Assembly (NCBI GenBank): GCA_902500995.1
Contig: CABVSR010000029.1
Coordinates: 1 to 44,183 of the forward strand
Origin: an uncultured Nitrospira sp.
GTDB lineage: Bacteria; Nitrospirota; Nitrospiria; Nitrospirales; Nitrospiraceae
Direction of reading: 5' to 3'
DNA length: 44,183 nt
This document shows, piece by piece, positions 16,958 through 25,404 of this stretch. The notes beneath the pieces are model-generated. The model worked only from the letters and a program-made list of their open reading frames with translations. It did no database searches and was not told where the DNA came from. Both the position numbers and the translations under genes were made by a program. Each line of letters starts with the position of its first letter. The first letter of the stretch is position 1.

Positions 16958-18544
16958 TCAGACCGGCGGCAGGCGGGAGGATGATGAGGTGCGATCCAGG
17001 ACGATCTCCGCCCGTTCGGGAAAGGCCAACGAGAACTTGCTGCCCGCGCCCGGTGCGGACTCGGCCCACACGCGCCCCTCATGTTTGTCCATTACCAGCT
17101 TGACGATCGCCAGGCCCACTCCCGTGCCTTCATAGTCCTGCGGATTGTGCAGCCGCTCGAAGAGGCCGAAAATCTTGTCGGTCTGTGCAGGATCAAAGCC
17201 GATGCCGTTATCCTGAATCCAGACGATCCGTTCATGATCGGTCCTGCTACCGCCGATGGTGATGGTGGGCGCCGCCGTGCGGCGGGAAAACTTCGCCGCG
17301 TTGTCGAGCAAGTTGGCGATCGCCTGGCGAATGCTCACGGGCTCGCCGTAGAGGTCGGCGAACGGGAGGGCGACGTGGATTTTGGGTTTCGGCGTCTGCA
17401 GGCCATGGAAGCGGTCGGTGATCAAGGTCGTGATCATCTCCAGCACATTAAACCGTTGCCGCGGCAGGTCCTGCTGTTCCAAGCGCGAATACTTGAGCAG
17501 CGCGTCGATCATGTGCGTCAGCCGCAGCGAAGACCGGCGGATGACCTCGATGTGGTGGCGGGTTTCGGCGTCACCCTCTTCGAGAAATCGTTTTTCGAGT
17601 AACGAGGAAAATCCTTCGATCTCCCGCAGCGGACCTTTGAGATCGTGGGCGACGGAGTAGGTGAAGGCTTCGAGCTCCTTGGTTTTTCTGGCGGTGGCGG
17701 CCGTTTGTTCGCGCAGGCTCGTGACCATCGAGGACAGCGAGGCCGCGAGGGTGCCGACTTCGTCACGGGCCGCCCACGATTCGAACTGCGCGCTCAGGTC
17801 GTGATGCGCCACGCGGTCCGCGGTAATCGAGAGGCGTTGGAGCGGTTTCGCAATGCGGCGGTTGACCGAGACATAGATCACCCCGATGACGAGCCCGAGC
17901 ACAGCGACGAGCCCCAGCGCGACCATCCGGGCCTGTTGGAGCAGGAGGTCCCCTTCGATTTTCATTTCGACATCGATGTCGCGGTGGGCGGCCACCAGCT
18001 GGTCGAGGTTGCGGGTGAGCGTCGCAATGAGCGCGTCTGCCTTGCTGGTCGGCGACTGACCGGAGCCGGGGACCGGCGGCTGCGCGAGGGCCGCGCTCCA
18101 TAAGCCGTTCAACTCCTGCAAGGCATGGTCGATCTCGGCGATGGCCTGGTCTTCCTGGTCGGCCAGATCCAGGCGCTGATGTTGGTTGAGCATCCCCAAG
18201 AGAATCGGGTGGGTGCGTGCCGCATGGGTGGATCGATATAGCTGCAACGCATCGCGGATCTCATCGGCATGCCGGGTCAAGTCGGAGAGGGTCTCGTCTG
18301 CGCCGGCTTTCGTCATCTGTTCCAGGAACAGATGCAGCGTCAGGTTCATGTCATAGGCGGAGCGCTGCATCGTCGCCGCGGTGACGATGGCCGGCACGGT
18401 GATCCGCTTGTGGCGGTCCACGTAACTGTTGATCCGGCTGAGATAGACCAGGAGCGCCGTGAGGCTCAACGCCAGGAGGCTGAGGATGACTCCGAAGGAA
18501 AGGAAAAATTTCTGTCCGATCGAACGGTCATGGAGCCAGCGCAT
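16958..18544 (-). CDS. Membrane sensor histidine kinase with HAMP domain
   Basis: The 528-residue kinase has TM1 (12-35), a periplasmic helical sensor region (36-205, four-helix-bundle-like, with no recognisable ligand motif), TM2 (206-228), HAMP (about 228-282), a HisKA domain with phosphoacceptor His300 (SVAHDLKGPLREIEGF) and an HATPase domain with N box NLLDNAAKFS (411-420), G1 DNGIGF and G2 GTGVGLAIVK. It should phosphorylate the adjacent response regulator. It lies 126 bp after the sulfate-type binding protein on the same strand. That places the two-component pair at the end of the minus-strand porin/binding-protein arm and suggests, by context only, sensing of an oxyanion or envelope cue. 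Confidence 0.94.
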   Translation of the reverse strand: MRWLHDRSIGQKFFLSFGVILSLLALSLTALLVYLSRINSYVDRHKRITVPAIVTAATMQRSAYDMNLTLHLFLEQMTKAGADETLSDLTRHADEIRDALQLYRSTHAARTHPILLGMLNQHQRLDLADQEDQAIAEIDHALQELNGLWSAALAQPPVPGSGQSPTSKADALIATLTRNLDQLVAAHRDIDVEMKIEGDLLLQQARMVALGLVAVLGLVIGVIYVSVNRRIAKPLQRLSITADRVAHHDLSAQFESWAARDEVGTLAASLSSMVTSLREQTAATARKTKELEAFTYSVAHDLKGPLREIEGFSSLLEKRFLEEGDAETRHHIEVIRRSSLRLTHMIDALLKYSRLEQQDLPRQRFNVLEMITTLITDRFHGLQTPKPKIHVALPFADLYGEPVSIRQAIANLLDNAAKFSRRTAAPTITIGGSRTDHERIVWIQDNGIGFDPAQTDKIFGLFERLHNPQDYEGTGVGLAIVKLVMDKHEGRVWAESAPGAGSKFSLAFPERAEIVLDRTSSSSRLPPV

Positions 18545-18670
18545 GCAGGCCTCGTGTGAGGGCCTACGGTACCATAGTGACCAGCCAGGTGCCAGTCAGG
18601 GCGATCGCGATGCACGTTCTCGCTGAGGAGAGCCATTGCCGGTCCGGGATGTTCCTGCGCGCTGACCATC

Positions 18671-19678
18671 TCATTTTTCCACTGCCTTCGTCCAGGCGCC
18701 GTGCGGGCCGAAGAGCGCGGCGAACACGCGATCCCATCCGCCGAGCGAGGCGATCGTGAACACATGGGGCGGATGGGCGAAGGTCGCCGCCGTGGATCGG
18801 GCAATCGCGTCGTTGGTCGGCCTGAATCCGAATGCGGCAAAAGCCTGTTGTGCTTCCTCTCCATGCAGGAATGTCACAAAGGCCTCGGCGATGTCTCGCA
18901 CTTGGTGGCGGTCGGCATTACGGTCCACCAGCGCGACGGGATTTTCCACGACGACCGTTTCAGCGGGATACACCACCTCGTACGGGCGGCCTTGGGCGAT
19001 CCGAGGGAGCAATTCATTCTCGTAGGTGATAATCACATCTCCCACCCCGCGCTCGAATGTCGTCACGGATTCCCGGCCGCTCTTGTCCATCACCTTGACG
19101 TTCCCTTGAATCCGGCTGATGAGATCGACGGCATAGTCCCGTGACGCGGACTCGGGCAATCCTTTCTTGTTGCCTAGCTGGAGCCCGGCTCCATAAATGG
19201 CAATGATATCCCACATGGCGCCGCCGGATGTTTTCGGGCTCGGATAGAGCACCTCCACTCCGGATCGCGCCAGGTCTTCCCAGCCCTGTATGGTTTTCGG
19301 ATTCCCTTTGCGGACGCCCAGCGCGACGAGCGACGTGGTGACGATGCCGTGCTCTGGTCCCAGCTTCCACTCGTGGGTCACGAGACCGGCTTGGACCAAC
19401 TGCTGAAGGTCACTCTCCAACGAGAGCGCGGCGATGTCCGCCTCCAGGCCTCCGACAATGGCACGGGCTTGTGCGCCGGACGCGGCGAATGAACTGCGGA
19501 CTTGGATGGTCTCGCCTGTCCGTTGTTTCCATTGATGTAGGAAAGCCGGGATGATGCGTTTCTCATACACTTCCTTGGGGACGCTGTAGGCGGCCAGGAG
19601 CACTTCGCGCGTGTCCGCCTCACACGGTGAAGAAAGCGGGACGAGAAACAGCAGAATCACAAAGACCAGGATCGGCAT
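18671..19678 (-). CDS. Sulfate-type ABC transporter periplasmic binding protein (Sbp/CysP-like)
   Basis: The 335-residue protein has an N-terminal signal peptide (cleavage probably after CEA near residue 21). It follows the sulfate/thiosulfate-binding protein pattern: LLAAYSVPKEVYEKRIIPAF, SFAASGAQARAIVGGLEADIAALS, LYPSPKTSGGAMWDIIAIYGAG, and VVYPAETVVVENPVALVD. It would bind a tetrahedral oxyanion in the periplasm. No CysT/CysW/CysA-type permease or ATPase is adjacent; the only ABC core in the window is ModBC in the divergent arm. It follows the lipoprotein gene by 32 bp. Whether it delivers to ModBC, to a distant sulfate permease, or acts as a sensor for the kinase next door is unknown. Confidence 0.9.
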   Translation of the reverse strand: MPILVFVILLFLVPLSSPCEADTREVLLAAYSVPKEVYEKRIIPAFLHQWKQRTGETIQVRSSFAASGAQARAIVGGLEADIAALSLESDLQQLVQAGLVTHEWKLGPEHGIVTTSLVALGVRKGNPKTIQGWEDLARSGVEVLYPSPKTSGGAMWDIIAIYGAGLQLGNKKGLPESASRDYAVDLISRIQGNVKVMDKSGRESVTTFERGVGDVIITYENELLPRIAQGRPYEVVYPAETVVVENPVALVDRNADRHQVRDIAEAFVTFLHGEEAQQAFAAFGFRPTNDAIARSTAATFAHPPHVFTIASLGGWDRVFAALFGPHGAWTKAVEK

Positions 19679-19710
19679 GGGTACTCCTTTTTTCCCCCGG
19701 CTCAGTGCCG

Positions 19711-20436
19711 TTATGGGGCCGGTTTGTTGTCTCGTTCCAGTCCTGGTTGCGCGGGCATGGCGGAGAGCGCATCCCGGTAGCGAATGAGCAGTTCTTCCTG
19801 TTGATCCGGCGCGAAGAGACTGCCGCCCGACCGGACCGTCACGAGGTATTCTTCCGGCTCAAAGGTGGCATCGAAGGCCGGAGACCGTTCCGGCACGTTC
19901 GGCATCTGCCGGTCATACTTGCTGATATCGGGTCCCGGACCGTGCCGGTCGTGCGCTTCCCGCAAGGCCAGATGGAGGATCGCGTCTTGTAGAGACAGCC
20001 ATCCCGTGCTGGTTTCCTCTTCGCCATGTTCGGTCGCATGGCTGAGATGGTACGTCACTCGCTCCGAGGGCGAGGCCTGCGACAGGGCCTTGGCCAGGGC
20101 CGGGGCCAGGACTGCAATTTCCCCGTCACGGAAGGCGCGAGTTTTGTCGGCTTGCCCGACGAAGAGACGGTGCAGCGCGTTGCGCCGCTCCCAGATCCGT
20201 ACGCCTCTCAAGAGCGTGCCCACTTCGGTGGCGGTCAACGAGGCGGGGTGAGCGTTCGTCGTGGAGACAGGATCGGTCTCGATTCGCACCTGGTTCAATC
20301 CCGACTGGTAGACCGTCTTCGCCGGCGTTGGAGTCTGTCCCGCGCAACCGGCCGTGGCCATGACCGTGACCAAGGCAAAGAGGAGTGTGGTTCGATGGAA
20401 TGAGGGTTGTTGTTGCCACTGTCTGATGCTGATCAT
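19711..20436 (-). CDS. Lipoprotein, paralogue of the 25405-26076 product
   Basis: The 241-residue protein has a lipoprotein signal (TVMATAGC, Cys31). I do not recognise a named family. Its middle matches the lipoprotein in the divergent arm: LTATEVGTLLRGVRIWERRN and FRDGEIAVLAPALAKAL here correspond to LTDAELTTLLRGFSIREQQR and FRDDDLRALAPHLARGF there, with ERVTYHL/ERVRFEV after. Both end with a segment containing an EEYLVTVRSG- or YILYFEPG-like strand. The gene's ATG overlaps the ModA-like stop (ATGA), and it precedes the sulfate-type binding protein. A role in envelope oxyanion handling is inferred from this repeated linkage to porin and binding-protein genes. Confidence 0.85.
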   Translation of the reverse strand: MISIRQWQQQPSFHRTTLLFALVTVMATAGCAGQTPTPAKTVYQSGLNQVRIETDPVSTTNAHPASLTATEVGTLLRGVRIWERRNALHRLFVGQADKTRAFRDGEIAVLAPALAKALSQASPSERVTYHLSHATEHGEEETSTGWLSLQDAILHLALREAHDRHGPGPDISKYDRQMPNVPERSPAFDATFEPEEYLVTVRSGGSLFAPDQQEELLIRYRDALSAMPAQPGLERDNKPAP

Positions 20437-21254
20437 GGTTTCACCTCTTCTCGTTGAGCTGATCCGACGTCGGACGACACGCGGTCGAACCCGAATTCTT
20501 GCAACAGGGTTTGGATCGGTGGACTGAGCAGAAATTCAATGAAATCGCCGGCTGCCGAAATGTTCTGCGCCGTCCAGGCGGCCGCGACGCCGTAGCGTAC
20601 CGGTGTGTGAGAGCCGGCCGGCGCGATGTCGAGGATGCGAACAGCCGGATTCGAGATGGCATCCGTGCGATAGACCACGCCGATTTCAGCCTCGCCCTTG
20701 GCCACCAGATCGAGGACGGCTCGTGAATGTTCACCGAAGACGTATTGCGATTTCAGCTTCGGCTCAAGTTTGCTGTATTTCAAAAACTGCGCGGACACTT
20801 TTCCCACCGAGGAGGTTTTGGGGTCGCCGACGGCCATGCGCCGTACCGGGACCGTCTCCAAATCCTGAATGCTGCGGATGGGGGCGGGGAGGGCTGCTCC
20901 CGTAATGAGGACCAGCGAGGTTGCGGCAAAGGCGCGCTTGGTGCCTTGAATGATCAGGCCCTTGGCTTCGAGTTGATCGATTTCTTCGAACAGCGACGGC
21001 AGGAAGATATCCACCGGCGCCCCCTGCTCGATCTGGCTGCGGAGTGTTTGGGAAGGGCCGTAAATCACCCGCACGTTGATATTCCGACGCTCCGCCTCGA
21101 ACTGCGGGAGGATTTTCCGCAGCGCGTCCTTCAGGCTGTTGGCGGCGGCGATGGTGATGGTTTCCGGCTGTGCCTGGGCCGGCTGGGCGATTGTTCCCAG
21201 GGCGACCACGAGACCGGCGATGGCAATAATTCCTCTGACAAAAGCTGCTCTCAT
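20433..21254 (-). CDS. modA: ModA-family molybdate-type periplasmic binding protein
   Basis: From ATG 21254, preceded by a strong GGAGG, the product has 273 residues; an upstream in-frame GTG (21266) is less likely. A Sec signal ends near AQPAQA. The mature part has ModA motifs: ITIAAANSLKDALRKILPQFE, VRVIYGPSQTLRSQIEQGAPVDIFLPSL, MAVGDPKTSSVGKVSAQFL and EAEIGVVYRTDAI. It binds molybdate, tungstate or a similar oxyanion. Position 2 of the minus-strand arm: porin, this gene (40 bp gap), lipoprotein (4-bp overlap). It is one of three ModA-like proteins in the locus and is clearly divergent from the one at 27896, so specificity may differ. Confidence 0.92.
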   Translation of the reverse strand: MRAAFVRGIIAIAGLVVALGTIAQPAQAQPETITIAAANSLKDALRKILPQFEAERRNINVRVIYGPSQTLRSQIEQGAPVDIFLPSLFEEIDQLEAKGLIIQGTKRAFAATSLVLITGAALPAPIRSIQDLETVPVRRMAVGDPKTSSVGKVSAQFLKYSKLEPKLKSQYVFGEHSRAVLDLVAKGEAEIGVVYRTDAISNPAVRILDIAPAGSHTPVRYGVAAAWTAQNISAAGDFIEFLLSPPIQTLLQEFGFDRVSSDVGSAQREEVKP

Positions 21255-21293
21255 GCTGTCCTCCACCTTCGTACGATGCCTGCTATGGCCGGG

Positions 21294-22931
21294 CTAGAAG
21301 TAAAACTGGTATTGCACATTGATGCGGTTTTCTATGAGATCGCTGCCGAATCCCGGCTGGCTTTCAAACGGAAACCGGTCCGGCGCCCGCCCGCCGCTCC
21401 CCATGGTGATGTTCGAGTAATCGATCACGAGCCGGTTATTGTACGTACCGTCAAAACTGTAGTTGATCGCCGCGCCGAATTCTTTCACCAGGTCGTTGAC
21501 CTGCTGGGTGGACGGATCCATGAATCCATAGCGCACCGCCAGTTCGAGTTTGCGCGGGATGATGTATTTGCCCACTTGTGCGTACCATCCATAGGCCTGC
21601 CCCAGGTTGACCGGTGGCCCCAGAAATTGGGCTGTCGGAATCGTATTCAGATCGAACGCGCTGGTGCCGCTGTTGGCGTTCCGGAGCCGCTGGTGCCGGT
21701 AGTACCCTTCCGTTTGGAACGACCAGCCCTGATACTTGGCGATGAAGTCGACTTCGTAGGTCTGGAAATCCCAGATGCCGCCGGCGAGAAGCCGCCCGTT
21801 ATACGCCTTGACGACCGCCTGCCGGTAGGCACGATCGACAATGTCCGAGCGGATGGAGCTCAGATAGTTCTGCGCCGGGTTATAGGCGTAACCGAACGCG
21901 ATCGCCGATTGCAGGGTGCGGGAATTCAAAATATCACCCTGGCCATAACCGGGGTTGCCGGCGATTTTGTACAGCAGCCGGGCGGTGTACATCATTTCGC
22001 CGGTCATGAAACGCGTGTTGTAGTTATAGGTGCGTGTGGTCGCCGCGCCCGGTGCACCGGGTGTACCGGTTTGAGGAAGGACATTCTGACTGACGGAGGT
22101 GCCTTCCCGCGCGAGATTGGCTCCCACGCCGCCCCAGATTCCGAAGGCGTAGTTGAACTTGTATTGATCCTCATCGCTGGAAATGCTGACTCCGATATCG
22201 CGGGCCCCTTGCTGATTGGCAGAGAACGCGTTTTGGACGATCAGATTATCGGCGAAGGTGGAGGTCGCCATGGAACTGATGGTTGCGCGGTTGAACCAGA
22301 CGCGTTGTTGTCCCGCCTGAATCGTGAGCCAGGGAATGTGCCACGAGGAGATGTAGGCATCGAGCAGGCCCGCTCTGCCGCTGCCGCCTTCCTGGTTCCA
22401 GGTCGTCTGATCGAAGGCCCAGGAAATGTTGTAGCGAAAATCCGGATCGAAGGCATAACCCAGGAATTGGAGCCGGGCGCGGGGCACGCTGAATTGATTG
22501 GAGTCGCTCTGTTTCCGGATCGCCCGATATTCGACCTGGCCGCCGAGAATTTCCGGATTACGCGAATCGCCGATCGTCCCCCAGGCGCTGTTGTAGGCGT
22601 TGTGGGTATACCGAACCTGGGTCAACAAGCGCAGCTTGAGAAAAAATTTGTCTCCCACGCGGAAGTTCAGCCCGTTGTTCACGTCGATCGTGTAGTTCGG
22701 TTTAGAGACCTGCTCGCGCTTCTCGATCACTTTGAGGCCCTTGTCATATTCCTCCTGGGTGATGATGCCTTTGAGCAAGAGATATTTCAGGCCGGGGTCC
22801 TCGCCGGAGTAGTACTCCCACTTTCCGTCCTTCTTGATGAACTGGCCTTCCTCCACCGCGTGCGCAGCAACGGTCAGGCTGCCCAACAGTATGGCGAGGC
22901 CGGCGCCCAGGGCTCGTGCAGATAGTGTCAT
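21294..22931 (-). CDS. Outer-membrane porin, OprP/OprO-like (porin 1)
   Basis: The 545-residue protein has a signal peptide (cleavage after AHA), then a short conserved helical segment (KYLLLKGIITQEEYDKGLKV) resembling SHOCT-type motifs. A long beta-strand-rich region follows with alternating aromatic residues, typical of phosphate-selective-porin-like barrels (PF07396 style; assignment by pattern). It ends in QYQFYF with a terminal Phe, the usual BAM insertion signal. It is paralogous to the porin at 26153-27883: both have the ITQEEY segment, FFLKxRxxxQxRxT, FDPDFxYxI, VQYQ endings. First gene of the minus-strand arm, so it probably carries the oxyanion across the outer membrane to the adjacent ModA-like protein (inference). 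Confidence 0.9.
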   Translation of the reverse strand: MTLSARALGAGLAILLGSLTVAAHAVEEGQFIKKDGKWEYYSGEDPGLKYLLLKGIITQEEYDKGLKVIEKREQVSKPNYTIDVNNGLNFRVGDKFFLKLRLLTQVRYTHNAYNSAWGTIGDSRNPEILGGQVEYRAIRKQSDSNQFSVPRARLQFLGYAFDPDFRYNISWAFDQTTWNQEGGSGRAGLLDAYISSWHIPWLTIQAGQQRVWFNRATISSMATSTFADNLIVQNAFSANQQGARDIGVSISSDEDQYKFNYAFGIWGGVGANLAREGTSVSQNVLPQTGTPGAPGAATTRTYNYNTRFMTGEMMYTARLLYKIAGNPGYGQGDILNSRTLQSAIAFGYAYNPAQNYLSSIRSDIVDRAYRQAVVKAYNGRLLAGGIWDFQTYEVDFIAKYQGWSFQTEGYYRHQRLRNANSGTSAFDLNTIPTAQFLGPPVNLGQAYGWYAQVGKYIIPRKLELAVRYGFMDPSTQQVNDLVKEFGAAINYSFDGTYNNRLVIDYSNITMGSGGRAPDRFPFESQPGFGSDLIENRINVQYQFYF

Positions 22932-23238
22932 CGCGTTCGCTCCATGTGGGTTGTGACGGAGGTCATGTTTAAGTGCTCATTAATAAATGCTATTATAAAT
23001 ATCTGTTATCCGATGAGGTATGAATTAATCCAAGTTTAATAACTTTGTCAACAATAAAATTAATCATGCCATTCCTTTTTCCTGGCCCGCGGCAGCAATG
23101 CGCGTTTCCTCCCCGGTCTCGTCGCTAAGCAAGCGCAGGGCTATACCCGATGCATTACTCCGGCGAGCAGCTTCCGAGCAGGAGACAATGTCATGATAGT
23201 TGACACCATTTAATCTATCGTGATATCACCCGAACGCC
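22932..23238. promoter_or_regulatory. AT-rich divergent promoter region of the two oxyanion arms
   Basis: The 307-bp gap between porin 1 and the regulator is markedly AT-rich (22970-23070) in a GC-rich neighbourhood. On the minus strand TTGACA (23046-23051) followed 17 bp later by TTAATT could drive porin 1; a TATAAT also lies within TTTATAATAGC further down. On the plus strand TTGACA lies at 23200-23205. No gene is present. Confidence 0.6.
23189..23229 (+). promoter_or_regulatory. Two palindromes over the regulator promoter, probable autoregulatory operators
   Basis: TGTCA-N7-TGACA (23189-23205) includes a TTGACA -35 box, and the perfect palindrome GTGATATCAC (23220-23229) sits where the -10 should be, ending 9 bp before the ATG. 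This layout suits autorepression by the HTH protein encoded next. Binding is not demonstrated. Confidence 0.5.
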
Positions 23239-24432
23239 ATGAGTGAAAAAAGCAAAGCAGAACCGGCCTCGAACGTCGTCAATTCCCTCCGCGCCTTACG
23301 CATGGCGAAAGGTCTGTCGCAAGGCCAGTTGGCCGACGGGGCTCTCATTACCCGCCAGGCTGTCTGCGCCATCGAAGCGGATCAGTATCTCCCGACCACG
23401 GCCGTAGCCCTGCGACTTGCCAGTGTTCTGGGTTGCCACGTCGAGGATATCTTCAGTCTGAAAACGACCGGCGAGTTGATCGAAGGCGATTGGGTATGGC
23501 CCGGATTGGCCGTGTCGGCCGTTCAGCCGCGCACCAGAGTCAAGGTCGCCAAAATCGAGAATCGTTTCGTGGTTCGCCCGGTGGCGGCGCTCGGAGAAAT
23601 ATTGAACTACACCGTGCCTGCCGATGGTCTCATCATCGGCAAGGCAGGATCCGGCGCGCGCTCAGCGAAATCCGATCGCCGCGTGCTCGTCCGGTTGCTG
23701 CGCGAGCGGCAGCTCGTCGAACGCGAAATCGCGGTGGCTGGGTGTGATCCGGCCATCAATCTCGCCAGCGAATATCTGCACCGGCACAAAGACACGTCCA
23801 CGGTCGTCGGCTGGTCGATGGGCAGCGCGGCGGCGCTGGAGGCGCTCAAGCGGAAAGAAGTGCACATGGCCGGCTTGCATATTCTGGATGCCAAAACCGG
23901 CGAGTCGAATCTGCCTTACCTCCGGCGGCACCTGCAAGGCGATGACTATATCGTCGTGACGTTTGCCGCGTGGGAGGAAGGGCTCATCGTGCGAGCGGGG
24001 AACCCCAAGCGAATTCGGGGTGTGGAGGATCTGGTGCGTGGGAACGTGACGCTGGTCAACCGCGAAGAGGGAGCCGCGGCCAGGATGTTGCTGGATCAGC
24101 GCCTGCAGGCATTGGGCATCGAGGGCACTGTGGTAAAGGGATATGGCGTGGCGGTCGCCTCCCATTTTGAGGTGGCGCGGCATATTGCGGACGGACAAGG
24201 TGACACTGGGATCGGCGTGCGATCTGCGGCCCAGATTTTCGGGCTCGATTTCGTCCCGTTGCAGCAGGCCCGCTACGATCTGGTCTTGCCGAAGCGATAT
24301 CTCTCCAGCCACCCGGGCTTGTCGCATTTGCTCGATGCCATCGCCAGCCGGCAGTTTAGGACCGAAGTCGAAGCGCTGGGTGGATACGATATGACCGAAA
24401 CGGGGAAGGTTCGGAGTTTACGAGTCGGATAG
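23239..24432 (+). CDS. XRE-type HTH regulator with periplasmic-binding-protein-like domain
   Basis: The 397-residue protein starts with an XRE HTH (about 14-70: LRALRMAKGLSQGQLADGALITRQAVCAIE). The second half resembles the PBP_like sensor domain (PF12727 style): ELIEGDWVWPGL in the linker, AVAGCDPAINLASEYL, STVVGWSMGSAAALEALKR, HILDAKTGESNLPYLRR, GDTGIGVRSAAQIFGLDFVPL. Such HTH-PBP proteins are cytoplasmic regulators that sense a small ligand, often linked to molybdate or cofactor genes. It is the first gene of the plus-strand arm, 41-68 bp ahead of the ModA-like gene, and palindromes overlap its promoter. A molybdate or related oxyanion is the likely ligand by context (inference). Confidence 0.9.
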   Translation: MSEKSKAEPASNVVNSLRALRMAKGLSQGQLADGALITRQAVCAIEADQYLPTTAVALRLASVLGCHVEDIFSLKTTGELIEGDWVWPGLAVSAVQPRTRVKVAKIENRFVVRPVAALGEILNYTVPADGLIIGKAGSGARSAKSDRRVLVRLLRERQLVEREIAVAGCDPAINLASEYLHRHKDTSTVVGWSMGSAAALEALKRKEVHMAGLHILDAKTGESNLPYLRRHLQGDDYIVVTFAAWEEGLIVRAGNPKRIRGVEDLVRGNVTLVNREEGAAARMLLDQRLQALGIEGTVVKGYGVAVASHFEVARHIADGQGDTGIGVRSAAQIFGLDFVPLQQARYDLVLPKRYLSSHPGLSHLLDAIASRQFRTEVEALGGYDMTETGKVRSLRVG

Positions 24433-24500
24433 CATAGGCACACAGGGAGCCGGGCTCTGTTCGACGAACGGCAATGGCTGTGATGAAAAGGCAGGGACAT

Positions 24501-25325
24501 ATGAAGCATGTGGTGCGGGCCTTCCTCTGTGCAGTCTTCTTTCTCGCGCTGTCCTCCGGGGCAGGAGCAAGGCAGGCACAGGCGGCCGAGTCGTTTGTGA
24601 TTGCGGGTTCGCCGAGCCTCAAAGGATTGCTGGAGCGATTAGGGGGCGGCTTCGAGAAAGCCCATCCGGAAGTGAGGGTGAAACTCTATTTCGACTCGGG
24701 GCTCAAGCTGCGTCAAACCATCGCCGGGATGGAAAACAGCATGGTCGGTCAATATTTCATCGGCAGCGGCCCGATCAGTCTGGTGGCGCCCGGGGGGGAT
24801 GAAGTTCTTACGCGGCTGCAGGTGAAGTACTACGTCTTGCCCGGCACCACACATGCGTATGCCATGGATCAGTTGGTGCTGGTTGTGCCTGAATCGCTGG
24901 TGGAGGCTCCTGAGTCGCTCGAGGCGATCGGTCAGGGGCAGGCGCGGCTCGCGATTGCCGAGCAGACGCGGACGAAGTTAGGCGCGCAGACGGCCGACCT
25001 GCTGCGAGCATTGGGGATGGAAGGAAAACTACAAGGGCGATTGGATGTGGCAACCGACGGTCGCGGGGTCATCGACCATGTGCTGAGCGGGCAAGCAGAC
25101 GCCGGCATCATCTACGGCGATCAGGCGGTTGCACACCAGCAGCGGGTGCGGGTCGTGGGGCGCTTCAGCACAGGGTACAAGCCGACCGTGCACTCAATGG
25201 CGATGGAGCGATACTGCCCAGATCGGCGCTTGTGCGAAGAATTCCTGGCCTATATTCAAAGCGCCGAGGCGCAGCAACTGGTGCGGCAAGCAGGCTATGC
25301 GGTACCGCCTGCGAGTGGACGATAA
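24501..25325 (+). CDS. ModA-like periplasmic binding protein, divergent
   Basis: From ATG 24501 the product has 274 residues with a signal peptide ending near AQA; an ATG at 24474 would add nine residues. The mature part follows the ModA fold pattern (ESFVIAGSPSLKGLLERLGGGF, VRVKLYFDSGLKLRQTIAGM, QARLAIAEQTRTKLGAQTADLL, ADAGIIYGDQAVA) but lacks typical ModA residues such as the AASSL start (it has AGSPSL) and contains MVGQYFIGSGPISLVAPGGDEVL instead of the usual GAPVDIF-type element. This suggests a changed ligand or delivery partner. It follows the regulator by 68 bp and precedes the paralogous lipoprotein by 79 bp. Confidence 0.82.
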   Translation: MKHVVRAFLCAVFFLALSSGAGARQAQAAESFVIAGSPSLKGLLERLGGGFEKAHPEVRVKLYFDSGLKLRQTIAGMENSMVGQYFIGSGPISLVAPGGDEVLTRLQVKYYVLPGTTHAYAMDQLVLVVPESLVEAPESLEAIGQGQARLAIAEQTRTKLGAQTADLLRALGMEGKLQGRLDVATDGRGVIDHVLSGQADAGIIYGDQAVAHQQRVRVVGRFSTGYKPTVHSMAMERYCPDRRLCEEFLAYIQSAEAQQLVRQAGYAVPPASGR

Positions 25326-25404
25326 AAATTTTGCCTCTGATGCAAGTATACATATATTTAATATCTGTATTCATAATTTACCTATGTGGTGTGAAGGAGG
25401 GGTG

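Noticed and set aside
16954-17082. N-terminal extension of the response regulator
   Set aside because: It overlaps the kinase gene, is Arg/Pro/Ser-rich like a shadow frame, and the receiver domain begins right after the ATG at 16953.
20727-22925. Very long plus-strand open frame (732 codons) opposite porin 1 and the ModA-like gene
   Set aside because: It is antisense to two genes with clear families and signals; GC-rich third positions open the opposite frame. No motifs or ribosome-binding site.
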